Assembly (NCBI RefSeq): GCF_000499845.2
Contig: NC_023751.2
Coordinates: 35,205,309-35,269,308 of the forward strand
Length of the DNA stretch: 64,000 nt
Origin: Phaseolus vulgaris
Taxonomy: Eukaryota > Streptophyta > Magnoliopsida > Fabales > Fabaceae
Direction of reading: 5' to 3'
Shown: positions 15,833 through 28,617 of the stretch, one piece after another
How the letters are laid out: each line of letters begins with the position of its first letter
Position numbering within the stretch: position 1 is the stretch's first letter
The notes under the pieces: model-generated
The model's database searches: none
The model's input: only the letters and a program-made list of their open reading frames with translations
Told to the model about the DNA's origin: nothing
Program-made: the position numbers and the translations under genes

Positions 15833-16559
15833 GTAATAAAAGGAGAGGGATGAGTCATTATACCAATCCAAATGTCTGCCCTACACTTACTCATGATGAC
15901 AACTCATTGGTATTTTTTATGATCTGGTTTTCTGCTTTTCCTCCTTTCATACATTCTTTCTGTATTTTTTTTTCTGATACTTGTTTAGTGACAGATCACA
16001 TGACAAAGATATGGATGGTCCAACCTGTGTCGGTTGGTCCTATCTTTTCACCAGCAAGTCAATTGCTTGCAAATTCAGTTTTTTGCTTAAAATCTAATCT
16101 ATGAAGGCAAATTTCTGCTTTCTATTCTTTTATATGCTTATTATGTCAACTATTAGTCGCTATAGTCATCATAGGCAAAACATTATTATCACTTAATTGT
16201 TCTTCTTCTGCTTTTAATTCAAGTGCATTTTAAAAGCTAACATCATTGTTAATTTATATGATATTGTCCAAAAGCATATATGGTTCTCATTTAGTGTGCA
16301 ATAATAGAACATTTGATTAAAATACAGTAGGAATCAGGAAAATATCTGCACCTCTTGATTTGATATATTATTTAAAATCTACACCATTTTGAGAAAAATA
16401 AAAATAAAATAAGCAAACACATTCAGAACTTTCAATTTTATAAAATTTACTTATTATTATAACAGTTTATTACTTCATATTGAATTACACTTATTCTGAA
16501 GTTGTGAAACATCATTGATGAAGATTTCACATCGAATAGATATAAGAACATTTCATAAT

Positions 16560-17610
16560 ATTTAAGTTTTAAGTAAGTGCAAATTTTACTTTATAAACAG
16601 ATTTTATAATGTTGAGTTAGACTTAAAATTCACTTTTTAATATGGTATTAGAATCATTTAGAACTTATCCCATAACATCCTTAAATTTTTACCCTATCTA
16701 ATAATCATAATTTGTTTGAAATATCAAAATAAATATATAAACATAATACAAATATGTCTACAATTCGTTAATATAGTGTTTCAAAACATATCCATTTTCA
16801 TAGGACTTTAAATATGTACATAAAATTAAAACAAATATTCAAAAGAAAATAAAAAATTTCATCATAATCTTCTTAGTGAGAAACTCTATCACTTGTAACA
16901 TCATCTGCTCCCGTGTAAATACACGATCATCACAGATTAAGGAAAAACAATCACATGCAAGATTAACTAGAGGCAAACTTAACCAAATCAAAATTAACTC
17001 AAAGGAAAATGAGTCAAGAATGAACTTACTCTATCTAAGATTTTGATCGAGCAATCTTATAAAGTTCACTGCTAGGAGTCCAATGACAAATTCCGATTGT
17101 CAAACTGATGAGCGAGGATGTTAGAATTTTAAAGAAAAAAAGAGTTTTTAAGGAGATGATGATTATTTTAAAATGAAACCTGAATAACTAAATTTCTATA
17201 TATATGCTCTTTTAACTTTAATAATAAAATATTCATATGTCGTTTTATTTATACCAATTCTATTCTAAAACTATTTTTCTCGGTCCTTACATATCCTAAC
17301 AAGATTTGTTGGACTTATCAGACTATCCCTATCAGATCGTTATCAGTTCACTAATAAATATATAGTCTCACGCACAAGTTGAAAGATTTCAGCGTAAAGA
17401 GGTATAATATATAAGTGGAGTGTAAACACTATTTTATAAATCTGTTTTATATAAAGTTAAACTATACTTAAAATCCACTTGTTAATGTAATATTTTTTAA
17501 TATAATATCAAAATCATTAAAAGTCCATATAATATTTAAATAAATATAAATTTCATTTTATAAATATATTTTATAAAATTAAATTTATCTTTTTAATAAA
17601 AACACTAATA
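16560..17610. repeat. Degenerate legume LTR-type sequence, two patches
   Basis: Patches at about 16560-16680 and 17290-17610 share the order ACTTTATAAACAGATTTTAT, GTTGAGTTAGACTTAAAAT, TCACTTTTTAATATGGTATTAGAATCA. That resembles the end of a legume LTR running into a 'TGGTATCAGAGC' primer-binding site, now decayed. A related patch lies at 30990-31320. The assignment rests on recalled motif similarity, not alignment. Confidence 0.4.
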
Positions 17611-17970
17611 TGAATTTTGTTCTTCCAAATAACTTATATAGGTCGGTTTTGGTATGAACATAAATTGTGGTTTGGCATGCATGAATTGGTGATTCTTATC
17701 ATTTCCAATTTGTATGATTGAGGCCCCCTGTCATGTTACTTTCAGTGTGAGATGCCACCAGAGAATGACACGCAGTAGTTCCTGCTCCAAGACACAACAA
17801 GTGTAACCACAAACCATCCTTTTAAAAACTCAAAAGATAAGTACGTTGTTGTCCCATTGTGATGGGGTACCCATAAATTGTGGTGGTGAAGTTCAAAGAT
17901 TTGACATGTGCAGTCACAAATTGTCCTTTCACAACCCAACATCCATAGACATAATAGTGAGGTTATAGTT

Positions 17971-18171
17971 ATGGAGGCACATAAAGAGAAGAGAGAGGAG
18001 GTGAAGAAGGAAGAACAGATGAAAACAGGATCAGAGAACAGTAACAAGGAAGAAAAGGGTGATACAGTGAGCAAAAGGGTTACTGGTGGTGACAAAGAAA
18101 GAGCTGAAACACCTCATGATATATTGGCTTTCTCCCGTTCCTTCTGTAAGATCGACTCTTCCCTAGAGTGA
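17971..18171 (+). CDS. Hypothetical small charged protein, 66 aa
   Basis: I do not recognise this protein. From the ATG at 17971 it is very rich in Lys and Glu (MEAHKEKREEVKKEEQ...), then ends with a less charged segment, HDILAFSRSFCKIDSSLE. The block around it (17,700-18,240) is clearly less AT-rich than its surroundings, which suggests a real gene or an exon. An in-frame upstream ATG at 17908 would add 21 residues. The minus strand is also open here for 117 codons, but that translation is low-complexity and looks like a shadow. It may be a single exon of a longer gene or a relic; no intron borders were convincing. Confidence 0.35.
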   Translation: MEAHKEKREEVKKEEQMKTGSENSNKEEKGDTVSKRVTGGDKERAETPHDILAFSRSFCKIDSSLE

Positions 18172-18581
18172 TCAATGAATTAGGGTTTTCACTTCTTAAT
18201 CTTTCTCACTTTCTGTTCTTTCTTAAACATGATTTCTAGGTCAATTATCAGGTATTGAAAATAAATTAAGACTCTTATTAAGTAATTTCCCTATGTATAA
18301 GATGAGTTTAGTTTTGAAAGTTTATTCTTGTCACAGTTTGCAAGGATGAATAGAATCTATATACCAGATAACACCTGCACCGGAAGAACCTGTCCAACTA
18401 TAATATATTCACTTTTATTACAGACTATGCAATTTAAAAAAAAAATCTACCTTTCTTTTATTGAAAATATGTTTTAAATATCTAAACAACTTATAATTAT
18501 TTAAATTTCTAGAATTTTCTACAATTTTAACTTATATTATATTTTTAAATAATAGATTTAAATGAACATAATTAATTTATT

Positions 18582-19001
18582 CACTAAAAAAAACATGAAA
18601 CATAAATTAATTTGTAGAAACATAAACTAATTTGAAAAACATTAAACGTAAACCAATTTGTAGAGACTAAAATAATTAGCTGCAATATTAACTAAATTTA
18701 AGATTATTTTAAAAATTAAAAAAATTAATTTTTAAATTATAGTTTATATTATTGTTAAATAATTTCTAAATTGGTATCTAATTAGCAACCAAGTTTTTAA
18801 CTACCAATTATTTAGTTTCTAAATTTGATCTCTAAAATCTTGATCGCTAATTAGATATCAATTTATAAAATATTTAACAATAAGATAAACTAATATAGAA
18901 ACCAATTTCTTTTAGTTTCTAAAATATCACTAATTTAATTACTCTTACAACTAATTATTTTGGTATCTAAAAATTGGTTTCTATTTGATGATTTTCTTGG
19001 A
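18582..19001. mobile_element. Foldback MITE-like element, copy a
   Basis: The sequence starts TCACTAAAAAAAAC and ends TGATTTTCTTGG. Its left part is the approximate reverse complement of its right part, including TTAGTTTCTAAATTTG-type blocks near the centre. This is one of at least six copies of the same family (24264, 26050, 30147, 32330 and 45232 are others). The CACTA-like start and mirror-image arms suggest a CACTA-derived MITE. Confidence 0.6.
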
Positions 19002-19439
19002 GATTATTATAAGAATTAAAGTTTATTTTTAAAATTATTAACATTTCAGAATTTTTATTAATATATATGTGTCTATGTATATATTTTTAATTAATTATAT
19101 ATATATATATACACGTGTGTGTCTGGATGTATATATTTTAGTAATTCAATGGTTTGGATTTTGAAATTTTGACTGAAAAAATAGAAGAACTTTGTAAAAT
19201 AAAAAGATAAAAGTTAATTAAGTTGACTTAATTAAAAAAATTAATTGTAATGTAATGCATATAATATAAAGATATTAAAAACGAAGGTAAAAGAATTGAA
19301 TAGTTTTTTTTAATCAGCAAAAATTGAATAGAAGAGTAAACTAGATCTAATTTCAATAAAGTAAAATAAAAGACAATAATATATATAAAAAAATGTGATA
19401 ATATATTAAAAACAATCGAGATGATTATTGAGGAAAAAG

Positions 19440-19530
19440 AGAGAAAACGTCTAATGAATTAGTTATTTAGTTACTATTTTCGAGTAATGATATAAATATG
19501 AATTAGTTATTTAGTTACTATTTTTGAAAA
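19440..19530. repeat. Short tandem duplication
   Basis: ATGAATTAGTTATTTAGTTACTATTTT occurs twice about 45 bp apart (19454 and 19498), nearly identical and therefore fairly recent. Confidence 0.7.
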
Positions 19531-20159
19531 TCATCTGTAAAAGTAGATACTTTATAACAACACATTTTACAACTTTTATTCGTTTTTTTATGTTAGAAAT
19601 ATGAAAATTCACTTAAAAAAAGTAAATGCCTTCAAAGAAGAATAGTGAAAAAAATATAATTTTGTAAATATTTTTTTTCAGATTTCATAAAAGTTTAAAT
19701 AGTACATCAAACTATTCTTTAAATGTTTTTTTTAAATTAAACTAAAAAATATATTAATGAGCAAAGAACAATTCATATAAAAAATCATAACACAATTTAT
19801 TTTGAGCTCAAAATCATAAGGTTATGTGTGGTTGTAGATTTTTTATATATATGCAACTATTTTTTTTTCATTTATTATTCAATATGAAATTTTTAACTTA
19901 TATATTTGAAGTTCTAATGGTTAAAATATGTAAATATGCATCAATTAGTTTTTGAAGTAGAAGAAGAGTACACTGATAAGAGACCCTCATGAAGAAAATA
20001 TAGAGCAAAAGTGGTTTGAATTTTAGGTGTTCTTTCCATAAAAAGCCTTTTGTATTGTACCATAATTTAATTTATTAAGACTACTTGAACTAATTAGAAT
20101 CAAAAGTGATTTACTTGTAATTATGTAAATTTTATTGAAATTATGGCTTACCATGCTTT

Positions 20160-20245
20160 TCATTTTAGAATTGATTTGGAAATTTGTAGAATTTAAATGT
20201 TTTTTATTTGAGAATTGATTTGAGAATTTGTAGAATTTAAAGCAT
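20160..20245. repeat. Short tandem duplication, about 40-bp unit
   Basis: GAATTGATTTG(G/A)(G)AAATTTGTAGAATTTAAA appears twice in succession with few differences. Confidence 0.65.
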
Positions 20246-22662
20246 ATTTTTAGATCAGATGTGGGTTAAATTGACCTTAATCACTTTTTATATAAGGATA
20301 GGGATACCAGTAAAATATCCGTATAAGAAATAGGATATCTCTGAAATGTCTCATTTAATTTTATTTATTTTTTATTAATAAAAAAATTAAAATTTGACAA
20401 GTTAACCAAAAATGATATATAAAAGTGAAAATTTATAAAATTAATTCCATCAATCTCCACATAGAAAAGGCCATTTTTAAAAATTGAGAAACTTGGTTAT
20501 ATTTCTAAAGAATTATTTTTTAAAATAAAAAGATTTGATTGAAACTTTTAACAATAAAATAAATAATAAAATTCAGAAATATGATAAAAAAAAAAGTTGA
20601 CACACGTGGTTGATGAATGGTTGAATGAAGATTCATTAGAAGAAACCATGAAATCTCCTACTTCAACATCAAATTACTATTACAGATAAGAAAGAAAAGG
20701 CAAAGTTGCTTATTTCTGTCTTCTTGAATGTCATTTTCTCTGGTCTTTTTGTTGACCTTAAGAACACGCACACGTATGGAATACTAACCATATTCTTCCA
20801 TACAATAATAAGCCTTGCCATTTCACCTTTTACTTATTATTACCAATATTCAAATTTAAACAATGTATTCAAATTTTTCTTTTTATCAATGTTTTTAACA
20901 AAATAATGAGTATAAATACTATTTATTTCAAAATTTAAATAAAGAATTTAAAGCCTAGGGAGAGTTATTTAATTTATTAATCATTTTTATATTATAGTTT
21001 AAAATAAAATAAAATAGTGTAAATAGTATTGGACACAAAATAATTCAAACTTTTGAAATATTAAAATTACCATTTTAATTTATTTTAAATAAATAAATAA
21101 AAATATGATAATAACATTATGTCACAACTGCAAAATATGCTTTTAACGATGGTTTCTGCAAATTTTGATGATGATTTCTAACCTGTTGTTGAAAACAAAA
21201 CTTTTCACTATGGTTGAAATCGTTATATCAAGCACATACAACGATGATTGTTAGTAAAAAAAAACATTGTTGTAATCTCTATATATGATGATGGTTGTAT
21301 TTACGGTAGTTGTCATATCACAATTTTTTTAAAAGAAATTATTTATTTTCTATTGTTTGTCTCAATTAAACAACTTGTGTATATGATATTTATTGTATAG
21401 ACACTATGAAAACATAAATTGATAATATATAACTTAATGGGAAATTATATAATGAAATGAATTATATAAAAAAGTATTGCAAATTTCAAGTGTTAATAAT
21501 TTTGAAACATAAAATCCATGAGTAATAAGTAAAATTAAACGAAACCTATAAATTATTTCAATATCATTTAGCTTAATGTATCGTAGAAATTGATAAAATA
21601 GGTTTATCATGTGTTCTATAAACTATTGTAATATCATCTAGTCTAAACAAAATCGACATTCCTAAATTCAAATTTACGTATTTTATATCAAATTTTGATC
21701 ACATAAGACCTAATATATACTAACTTCTAAAAAGTAACACAATTTCATTTGTTGGAGGTCGGGCACGAATACCAATGTGTTCAAAGTATTTATTAATACA
21801 ACAAACACACTATTTTAGATTTTAAAGTAATCACTAATTTATAATTAAAGATTAATTTAGAATTTAAAGTAATTAGTAGTTAAAATCTTTGTAACTAATG
21901 TTAGATATCAATTTATAAACTATTTTATAAATTTGTATTAATAATAGAAACTATTTTATATACCAATAATTTTTATGTTTATAAAATAGTATCTAACTTT
22001 TTTATTGGAAAAAAAAATTAATAAATGAGAGAATTTTAGGGATACTCCAACCCTATTAAAAAAAACTACCTTTAATAACCTAATAGGACTTGTTTCACCA
22101 ACATAAACAACCCATACAACACACTTGCACCTATATAACCCCCAAGAAGGCCTTTCTCTTCCTTACAAAAGAGTAAATACAAAATATCTTTCAACAGAGC
22201 AAAAAAATATTGAAAGGCATATATTAGAATTATGTACTAGCAATGCAAATATCTGCCCTGCATCTAATTGCACATCCCATTTAAGCAACATAATTTCTCT
22301 GGCTTTTCAATTCAAAATCAATAATCTCATAATTAGTGGATGAAGCACATGGTCATGTTGTGGACGATAAAAGGTTTGCAGAGACAATGTTTGGTAGCCA
22401 CAAAAAACAACACCATCAGACCGTGTCTTTGCGTGTCTTTGCGTTGGTTCTTCAAGAGAAAATGATAGACCAATTGCTTCCCTATGCTAATAAGCCAAGT
22501 AACTTCTGCACATAGTCACATTTCTTGACCGCTCCAAAAGACTGTTTCTCAAAACAACCTGCAACCTACCTTTCACAGCCCACAACCAGTTCAAGTGCAG
22601 ATAAATGAACATAAAACCATCAACAAAAACTCTTACCATCTCACTAATTCATTAATCAAATT

Positions 22663-22869
22663 TTACTCCCGTAAGTACTGCCTGATGCACTTCAAACACT
22701 GAATCGGACATAAGTACCAATTTGAAAAAATATAATTAAAACATGGCATAGTATATTTCATGCAATTCCATGCTTTGAGTTGTGCCATATGTGAAACCTC
22801 CTCGACATCTATCCTAGCATCCTCAGCATATACTCCATACAATAGTAATCCATAGTTTTTTTCACACAC
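22663..22869 (-). mobile_element. Possible LINE-type fragment
   Basis: The minus-strand translation includes SHMAQLKAWNCMKY followed by FSNWYLCPIQCLKCI. This matches the general pattern AQLKAWxW...FxxSFSDWxxxPxxCLxxI that I associate with the segment between reverse transcriptase and RNase H in plant LINEs. It is only about 45 residues long and no reverse transcriptase motif was found alongside, so the call is tentative. Confidence 0.35.
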
Positions 22870-24263
22870 TATTTTGTTTTTGACTTAACTGAGAACAATT
22901 AAACTGCAAGAAATGGCTTATTAGTGAATTTTGTAACATAGCTTGAATTCTCATCCACCTACTACACATGTTCCAGATAATAAACGCCACATAATGTATG
23001 AAAAAAGATGGATAATATCTAACTTAGTTAATATAATAATTAATTATCTTGTATTTTTAAATTAGTTGATATTTAATGATGTTTTTGTAGTGTATAGTGT
23101 ATAGAAGGAAAAAATTGAAAGTAAATCCTTCTACTAGCTAATGTGTGCATATGGATGGAAATTTATATAAAAACAAATGGCACTATGAAATCCACCTATT
23201 TTATCAGTTAAATATGTTTGTTCGTTTGAAAGTATAAAAAAAATGAATAAGAAAGGGAAAGATAAAAAAAAGGTTAAGATAAAAGAAAAGGAAAGTTACT
23301 TAATAAAATTAAATACTAAATTATTCTTATTTTTATATTTTGAAATATTTATATAATTTTGTCTACCTTTTTCTTTTGTTTTTTGCCCCATACAAAAATT
23401 TTATTTACCTTTTCTGTCTAACCCTAAATATTTTAAAAACATCTTTTTTATTTCTTCTACTTTCGTTACCCAAATCCAACAAATTAACAATAAACTCGAA
23501 CAAGTCAAAATATATTCTTTGGGTCAAACATTTCTATAGTCATATAAATTTGTGGGGTGACTTTCTCTTATCGTGAATTAAAATAATACAATGAAGTTGA
23601 CGTTAATCATACAAACAAAAAAAAGGATTATCCACAAAGCTTTTGAGTATACAAAATAAATTTGGAATAAATGTCAATGATTTATTATTAAATAAACTAA
23701 TCCAAAAGATAAAATAAGAAACATTATCATTATGTGTCCGTCCATACGCTAATATATAATTTAATATCAATATTTTCATTAATGTAAAACTTCTTAGATT
23801 ATCAATTAATCAAAACAATCCTTAACATATATTGTAAGACAATTGCTATAAAAATAAATATTGTTTATGTTTACATAGAATGCATAGATCAGTCAATGTA
23901 GAATTCTTTCAGTTTAATTAAGATTTTAGAGTGTACGTTTCAATAAGGATTTAGAAATGTTATTTTATAACTAATAATAATAGTCCCACTCTACCTACCT
24001 GCATTTATGATTCGGATTTTTTTTATCAAATTAAGATAATTTTATAGATTAATTATTAAAATTAAAAAATTAAAAAAAATCAAAATAAGTAAATAGTGTC
24101 ATCTTAATATGATCTTGTCTAATCAAATTTTAGCTAACACAAATTTAATTAACATTTAATAATACTAAAAAAATTTCATCTAATTTCAATTTAAATATAC
24201 TAAAATTGTTTTATTTTAACATATAATCTTTTTAAAATAAAATCGTGTCAATTTATATAACTT

Positions 24264-24588
24264 ACACTAAAAAAAATCATTAAATAAAAACCAATTTTAA
24301 AAATTAAAAATAATTATTAAAAAATATTTTAGAGTTTAAAATAATTTTTAATTTCTAAATTAATTTATATTATTGTTAAATAATTTTTAAATTTGTATCT
24401 AATTAGCTACAAAAGTTTTAACTACCAATTATTTAAATTATAAATTTGGTAGCAGAAACTTTGATAGCTAAGTAGATACTAATTTATAAACTATTTAATT
24501 AGAAATCAATATCTCTAATTTAGTCATTATAACAACTAATTATTTTTTATATCTAAAATTAATTTTTATTTAATGATTTTCTTCTAAC
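24264..24588. mobile_element. Foldback MITE-like element, copy b
   Basis: It starts ACACTAAAAAAAATCATTAA and ends TTTAATGATTTTCTTC. The arms are mirror images: ATCATTAAATAAAAACCAAT at the left is matched by ATTAATTTTTATTTAATGAT at the right. The central TATCTAATTAGCTAC block is shared with the other copies. Confidence 0.7.
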
Positions 24589-25503
24589 TTTATCTATTTT
24601 ATTATTTTTAAAATTATATTAATTTTGATAATTAGTCTATAAAATTATTTTATTTTAATAAAAGAAAAATCATTTGATTTACTCAAATAAAAAAATATTG
24701 GTCCATTAAAAACGTTACATTTCTTAATTAGTCTAAACTAGATTAGATTAGAGTTAAATTAAAAGTTTATTTACGTTTAGGTGCCGTTGTTAATTATTGT
24801 GTTATAACCCTAATCGATTGGCGTAAATTGCGTCTCATCCATTACAGAAGATGCTCTCTGAGATCAGAAGCAGCAGACATGATGGACCTATGGAAATGAC
24901 TGCTACTCTCTGCAAATGCTTTAAATATTCAACTATCATTCAAATACCATTTACGGTTTTCTTCCATTTTCAAAATATTATTCTATTAAAAAAAATAATA
25001 GCAATAAATAAATAAAAGTTTAATTAAGAGCAATTGGAGGAACCATAGCTGTTGAGCCATCAAATCAAATCCTCACACACAGATATGAAAAGTGTCTTTC
25101 AATTTAAAACCAAACATGTTTTCTGCCTCAGATTAAACTCATCAACAATTTTTAATCAGTGTCTCCTCCTCCAAGAAAAAGGAAGAAAAATACTCATCAA
25201 CCAATTATTCAGTTACCAAAACTCACTGTTCTAACATCATCAACATAAACTGAGAAACCACTTCAATCACTAACACAACATTTCACTGATCATTTGTTTT
25301 CAATCGAAAAAAAAAACAGTAACCAAACAACAAAATAAAGAAGGAAAAAAATTAAACTTCATTGCTGAACAGGATAAATATGAGTTTACAGGAAGGGGAA
25401 AGAGGGTACACAATTAAACATAAATCAATCCATTTACATGCAAATCTTGGTCAAAATCTCAAAATTCAACCAGTGAAAAGAAAAGCTTGTGATATAAAGG
25501 TGG

Positions 25504-25534
25504 AGAAAGAGAGAAAGAGAGAGAGAGAGAGAGG
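25504..25534. repeat. (GA)n microsatellite
   Basis: An interrupted then pure GA run lies just downstream (on the minus strand) of the zinc-ribbon gene's stop codon, in or near its 3'UTR. Confidence 0.8.
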
Positions 25535-25624
25535 GTGTTTTTGTTTGTCTCTCCATGGCCAAAATCTAGCTAGAGGTTATGTGTATTATATAAAATGATG
25601 TTTATAATGATGATGAGAAGTGGT

Positions 25625-25828
25625 TCAAAAGTACAATTCTAAACGTCTGGCACAGGAAGTACAAAAGAACTTCCTCTTGATCTTGAAGCACATGGGCAAG
25701 AAGCAAAATTTCCACTGGATCTCAACATCCATGGCTTCAACCTTCCCACCACAATAAGGGCATGATCCTGGGGCTTCTTGCCGACCCAGTTCCTTCTCTT
25801 CCTCGTCCAACACCAACATGTGCCACAT
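25625..25828 (-). CDS. Plant zinc-ribbon-type small protein, 67 aa
   Basis: The 67-residue product carries two Cys pairs spaced like a zinc ribbon: C23-P-Y-C26 followed by GG, and C56-T-S-C59 followed by ARRL. Two more Cys (42, 47) sit in the hydrophobic middle segment FCFLPMCF. The N-terminus MWHMLVLDEEEKELGRQ and the CPYCGG motif resemble a family of uncharacterised small plant proteins; no biochemical role is known to me. The ATG at 25828 was chosen because the frame is closed by a stop at 25886-25888 with no Met between. A TATA box lies about 165 bp upstream. A 62-codon plus-strand frame across the same bases is a shadow. Confidence 0.75.
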   Translation of the reverse strand: MWHMLVLDEEEKELGRQEAPGSCPYCGGKVEAMDVEIQWKFCFLPMCFKIKRKFFCTSCARRLELYF

Positions 25829-25939
25829 TTTTCTCCTGCCACCTTTCGATCCAACCTTTTCTCTGTCTTTCGCTTTCTCTCTGTCTCAGAAACTTTTTGG
25901 TTTTGAACGGTAGGTTCAGAAGATGGAGCTGGAAGAGGT

Positions 25940-25999
25940 TTAGATTGTGAAAGGATGAAACATTGGGGTCAAGAACTGCTCTATCTTCACGTATTTATA
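25940..25999 (-). promoter_or_regulatory. TATA box and 7-codon upstream ORF of the zinc-ribbon gene
   Basis: On the minus strand GTATAAATAC (25991-26000) is a strong TATA box. If transcription starts about 30 bases downstream, the leader may include a tiny open frame, ATG at 25963 to TAA at 25940-25942 (7 codons), before the main start at 25828. Whether the uORF is inside the transcript depends on the exact start site. Confidence 0.45.
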
Positions 26000-26049
26000 C
26001 AACCTTGTGTGTTGTTGGTACAAAGAATATTCTCCATTCTACTCTATAA

Positions 26050-26498
26050 ACACTATTAAAAAATCATTAAATAAAAATTAATTTTAAAAATTAAAAATTA
26101 ATTATCATAATAATTAAATTAGATATTATTTTAAAGATTAAATTTTTTAATTTTTAAATTACTTTTATTACTGATAAATAATTTTTAAATTAATATTTAA
26201 TTAATTACAAAAGTTTATCTACTTATTAAATTAGATATTGTTTTAGAGATTAAAAAGTTATTAATTTTTAAATTAGTTTTTATGATTGATAAATAGATTT
26301 TAAATTAGTATCTAATTAGTTATAACAATTATTGATAGAAATTTTTTAATAATTAAATATAAATTTAAAAACTATTTATCAATAATAAAATTTAATTTAA
26401 AAATTAATAACTTTTTTTTTTTAAAATAATATTTAATTTAGTCAGTAACTAATTATTTTTTGTCTTTAATATTATTTTTTATTTAATATTTTTTTTAA
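26050..26498. mobile_element. Foldback MITE-like element, copy c
   Basis: The left end is CACTATTAAAAAATCATTAA and the right arm ends in TTATTTAATATTTTTTTTAA. Mirror-image arms flank the family's central blocks. An internal segment (about 26090-26165 versus 26222-26300) is duplicated, which makes this copy longer than copy b. Confidence 0.65.
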
Positions 26499-26960
26499 GT
26501 TAAAATTCAATTTTCTTTTCCAAGTTTTAGATGCTTCTGTTCATTTGCATGTGATTTTAGTGGGTGTTGAAATGGAAGAGTTACAACATAAACTACTAGT
26601 TTACATTTATGATGTAATAAATGATTTTCATGTTTCTTTATTACTGAAATACTGTTTCTTTTTCTAACAAATTTACGTGTCAATGAAATAGTTTTGTTTT
26701 GGAATCTATAATTTTCATTTACTGCCTGTGTAAAGATTTTTCATATCTTCTACCATTAAAGAAAACCTTAAATATAATATTTGAAATATTTCATATAAAA
26801 TTTAAGATTTTTACGGTATATGGCAAGTGATCAAAAGATAATGAAAAGGACTTTTACAATTTGGCAACATATTGATTAAATTATTGGTTTTGGTACATTA
26901 TTTGCATAAATATGTTTATATTACAAATTAATTAAAATTTATTTAATAAAAATAATATTA

Positions 26961-27080
26961 CATTACAAGAAAATTATTAAATAGAAACTAATTTTAGAGA
27001 CAAAATATAATTAGTTATTATATTGACTAAATTAAATATTATTTTATAAACAAAAATAATAATTAGCCTATGTTGCAGTT
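26961..27080. mobile_element. Foldback MITE-like element, truncated copy d
   Basis: Only the left arm is visible, beginning CATTACAAGAAAATTATTAA and passing through AGAAACTAATTTTAGAGAC. The right arm is missing. This copy keeps the 'CA(C/T)TACAAGAAAA' start seen in legume CACTA termini. Confidence 0.5.
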
Positions 27081-27654
27081 AATTAGTCTATGTTGTTAAG
27101 AAGGTTCGTTTAACCACAATGATATCTTGGATATGCATTTAAAGTTATTTTTCTGCAACAACTTTTTGACTTTAGCATTGTCAACCTTGAAAAGATCATA
27201 TGTTTCATACGACTTTGTGTTTTTGACAAAATTAAGTAAAGCCACATTGTCCAAGAATATATAAATACATTCAACTATCGAGATGTTAAGTAAAAAAAAA
27301 GAAAATGATGCATGGAGTGAATTTAATACATCCTTCACAATCAAGCTCATCGGATGAAAGGAAAATATTCAAGTGAGCTAAAACTACTAAAACGATCATA
27401 AACAAAATTGTAATGGCTAGATTCTTCGGCACCTATTTAAAGTCATTCACTAAGAATAATAAAATAAGACTACATTTCATAGTGCTGAAACTTTGTCTAG
27501 ATCTTCTATGCCCCCACAAATTTTTTTAGAAAACATTGTTCATGTTTACTTAACAAACTGCCAAAAACAACATAAATCATGTATATGTTGAAAGACGATA
27601 TCACTCTATAATGAGCAATTCTATGATATGTTGATCACCATAATTTACATATCT

Positions 27655-27990
27655 TAACTAGGAGTGATAGTTTGGCAAAGAATATTCGATTGTAAGTTAT
27701 GATTTGTTGTAATTCAAAGAATACTCAGATTTAGACAATAGTGGTTAAGTTCAAAGAATAACTGCTTTAGATAGAAGTGGCTACATTAAAAGAATACTCA
27801 ATTTTAAGCAGAAGTGACTAAGTTCAAAGAATACTTAGTTTTAGTCAAGAATGATTGTGTCAAAATAATACTCGTTTTAGCTACAAGGGATTGCGATTCA
27901 AATAATGCTAAAGGGGTTAGCCAAGAGTGACTATGAATCTAAACAATATTCAAAGGGTTAGTCAAGAGTGCTACCAGCCCAACGAACTTA
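27655..27990. repeat. Degenerate minisatellite, about 8 units of 36-42 bp
   Basis: Successive units carry the skeleton (A)GTT-CAAAGAATACT-(C/T)AGTTTTAG-(A/C)AGAAGTG-GCTA. Examples begin near 27700, 27742, 27780, 27815, 27852, 27890 and 27935. Later units drift to GGGTTAGCCAAGAGTGACTA. No long open frame crosses the array. Confidence 0.65.
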
Positions 27991-28488
27991 CCAATAAAAC
28001 TGGACCAAACTCCTGACCTACTTTACTGACTCAACAGTTGAGCTGACCTGCCTGTGCACCAAGTCTTGAACACTAAGCACTGAGTTCTGAGCGCTCTGTC
28101 CAGTACAAATGTTTAAGTAAATATTTTTCAAAAGGTTCACAAAAGGTTTTCCAAAATATTTTACAAATAACTAAAATGTATTATGCAACTAAAAGATAAA
28201 TATCGTAAATATTTAATTTTGTATATTGATTAATTCTTAACTTTAATTACGTCGAGTTTTAAATAAGTGCATAGTTTTTTATACAATAATTAAATGCTTT
28301 TTACAATATTTTAAATGAATATGAAATAAAATCACTTATTTTCTTGAGTCTAATTTCAAGAAAATAGGTATGATATACAAATTGATAATCTTTATTACAA
28401 ATTATTTATAATATCATTTTTCTTTTTAACTACCATTATTGTTACTTTACCATTAGTTGTCATCTTAAATACAATATTATTGATATTT

Positions 28489-28617
28489 TGTAAAGTAAGA
28501 ATGCATTTCTAAAAAGTTTTTTTTTTTTTATCAATAATAAATTAAAGGAGACATTTGTAAAGTAAGAATGTATTTCTAAAACGTTATTTTTTTTATCAAT
28601 AATGAATTAAACGAGAC
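28489..28617. repeat. Tandem duplication, about 65-bp unit
   Basis: TTTGTAAAGTAAGAATG(C/T)ATTT and TTTATCAATAAT(A/G)AATTAAA occur in the same order in two adjacent units, differing at only a few bases. Confidence 0.75.

Larger units (their letters stand above)
14078..17740. other. Intergenic sequence downstream of RPL7
   Basis: The first few hundred bases are RPL7 3'UTR and flank. After that the sequence is AT-rich, with an (AT)n tract at 15791-15827 and LTR-like debris at 16560-16680 and 17290-17610. An 84-codon open frame at 15850-16104 has no recognisable domain and no gene structure around it. Confidence 0.5.
18240..25560. other. Intergenic region with transposon debris
   Basis: No complete gene is supported. 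The region holds foldback MITE copies (18582-19001, 24264-24588, and a weaker partial near 21815-22010), short tandem duplications (19440-19530, 20160-20245) and a possible LINE fragment at 22663-22869. A less AT-rich stretch at 22,050-22,900 is not otherwise explained. Confidence 0.45.

Noticed and set aside
17742..18095. 117-codon minus-strand frame
   Set aside because: Lies opposite the charged plus-strand ORF; composition is the complement of a Lys/Glu-rich stretch, with Leu, Ser and Phe runs. Treated as a shadow.
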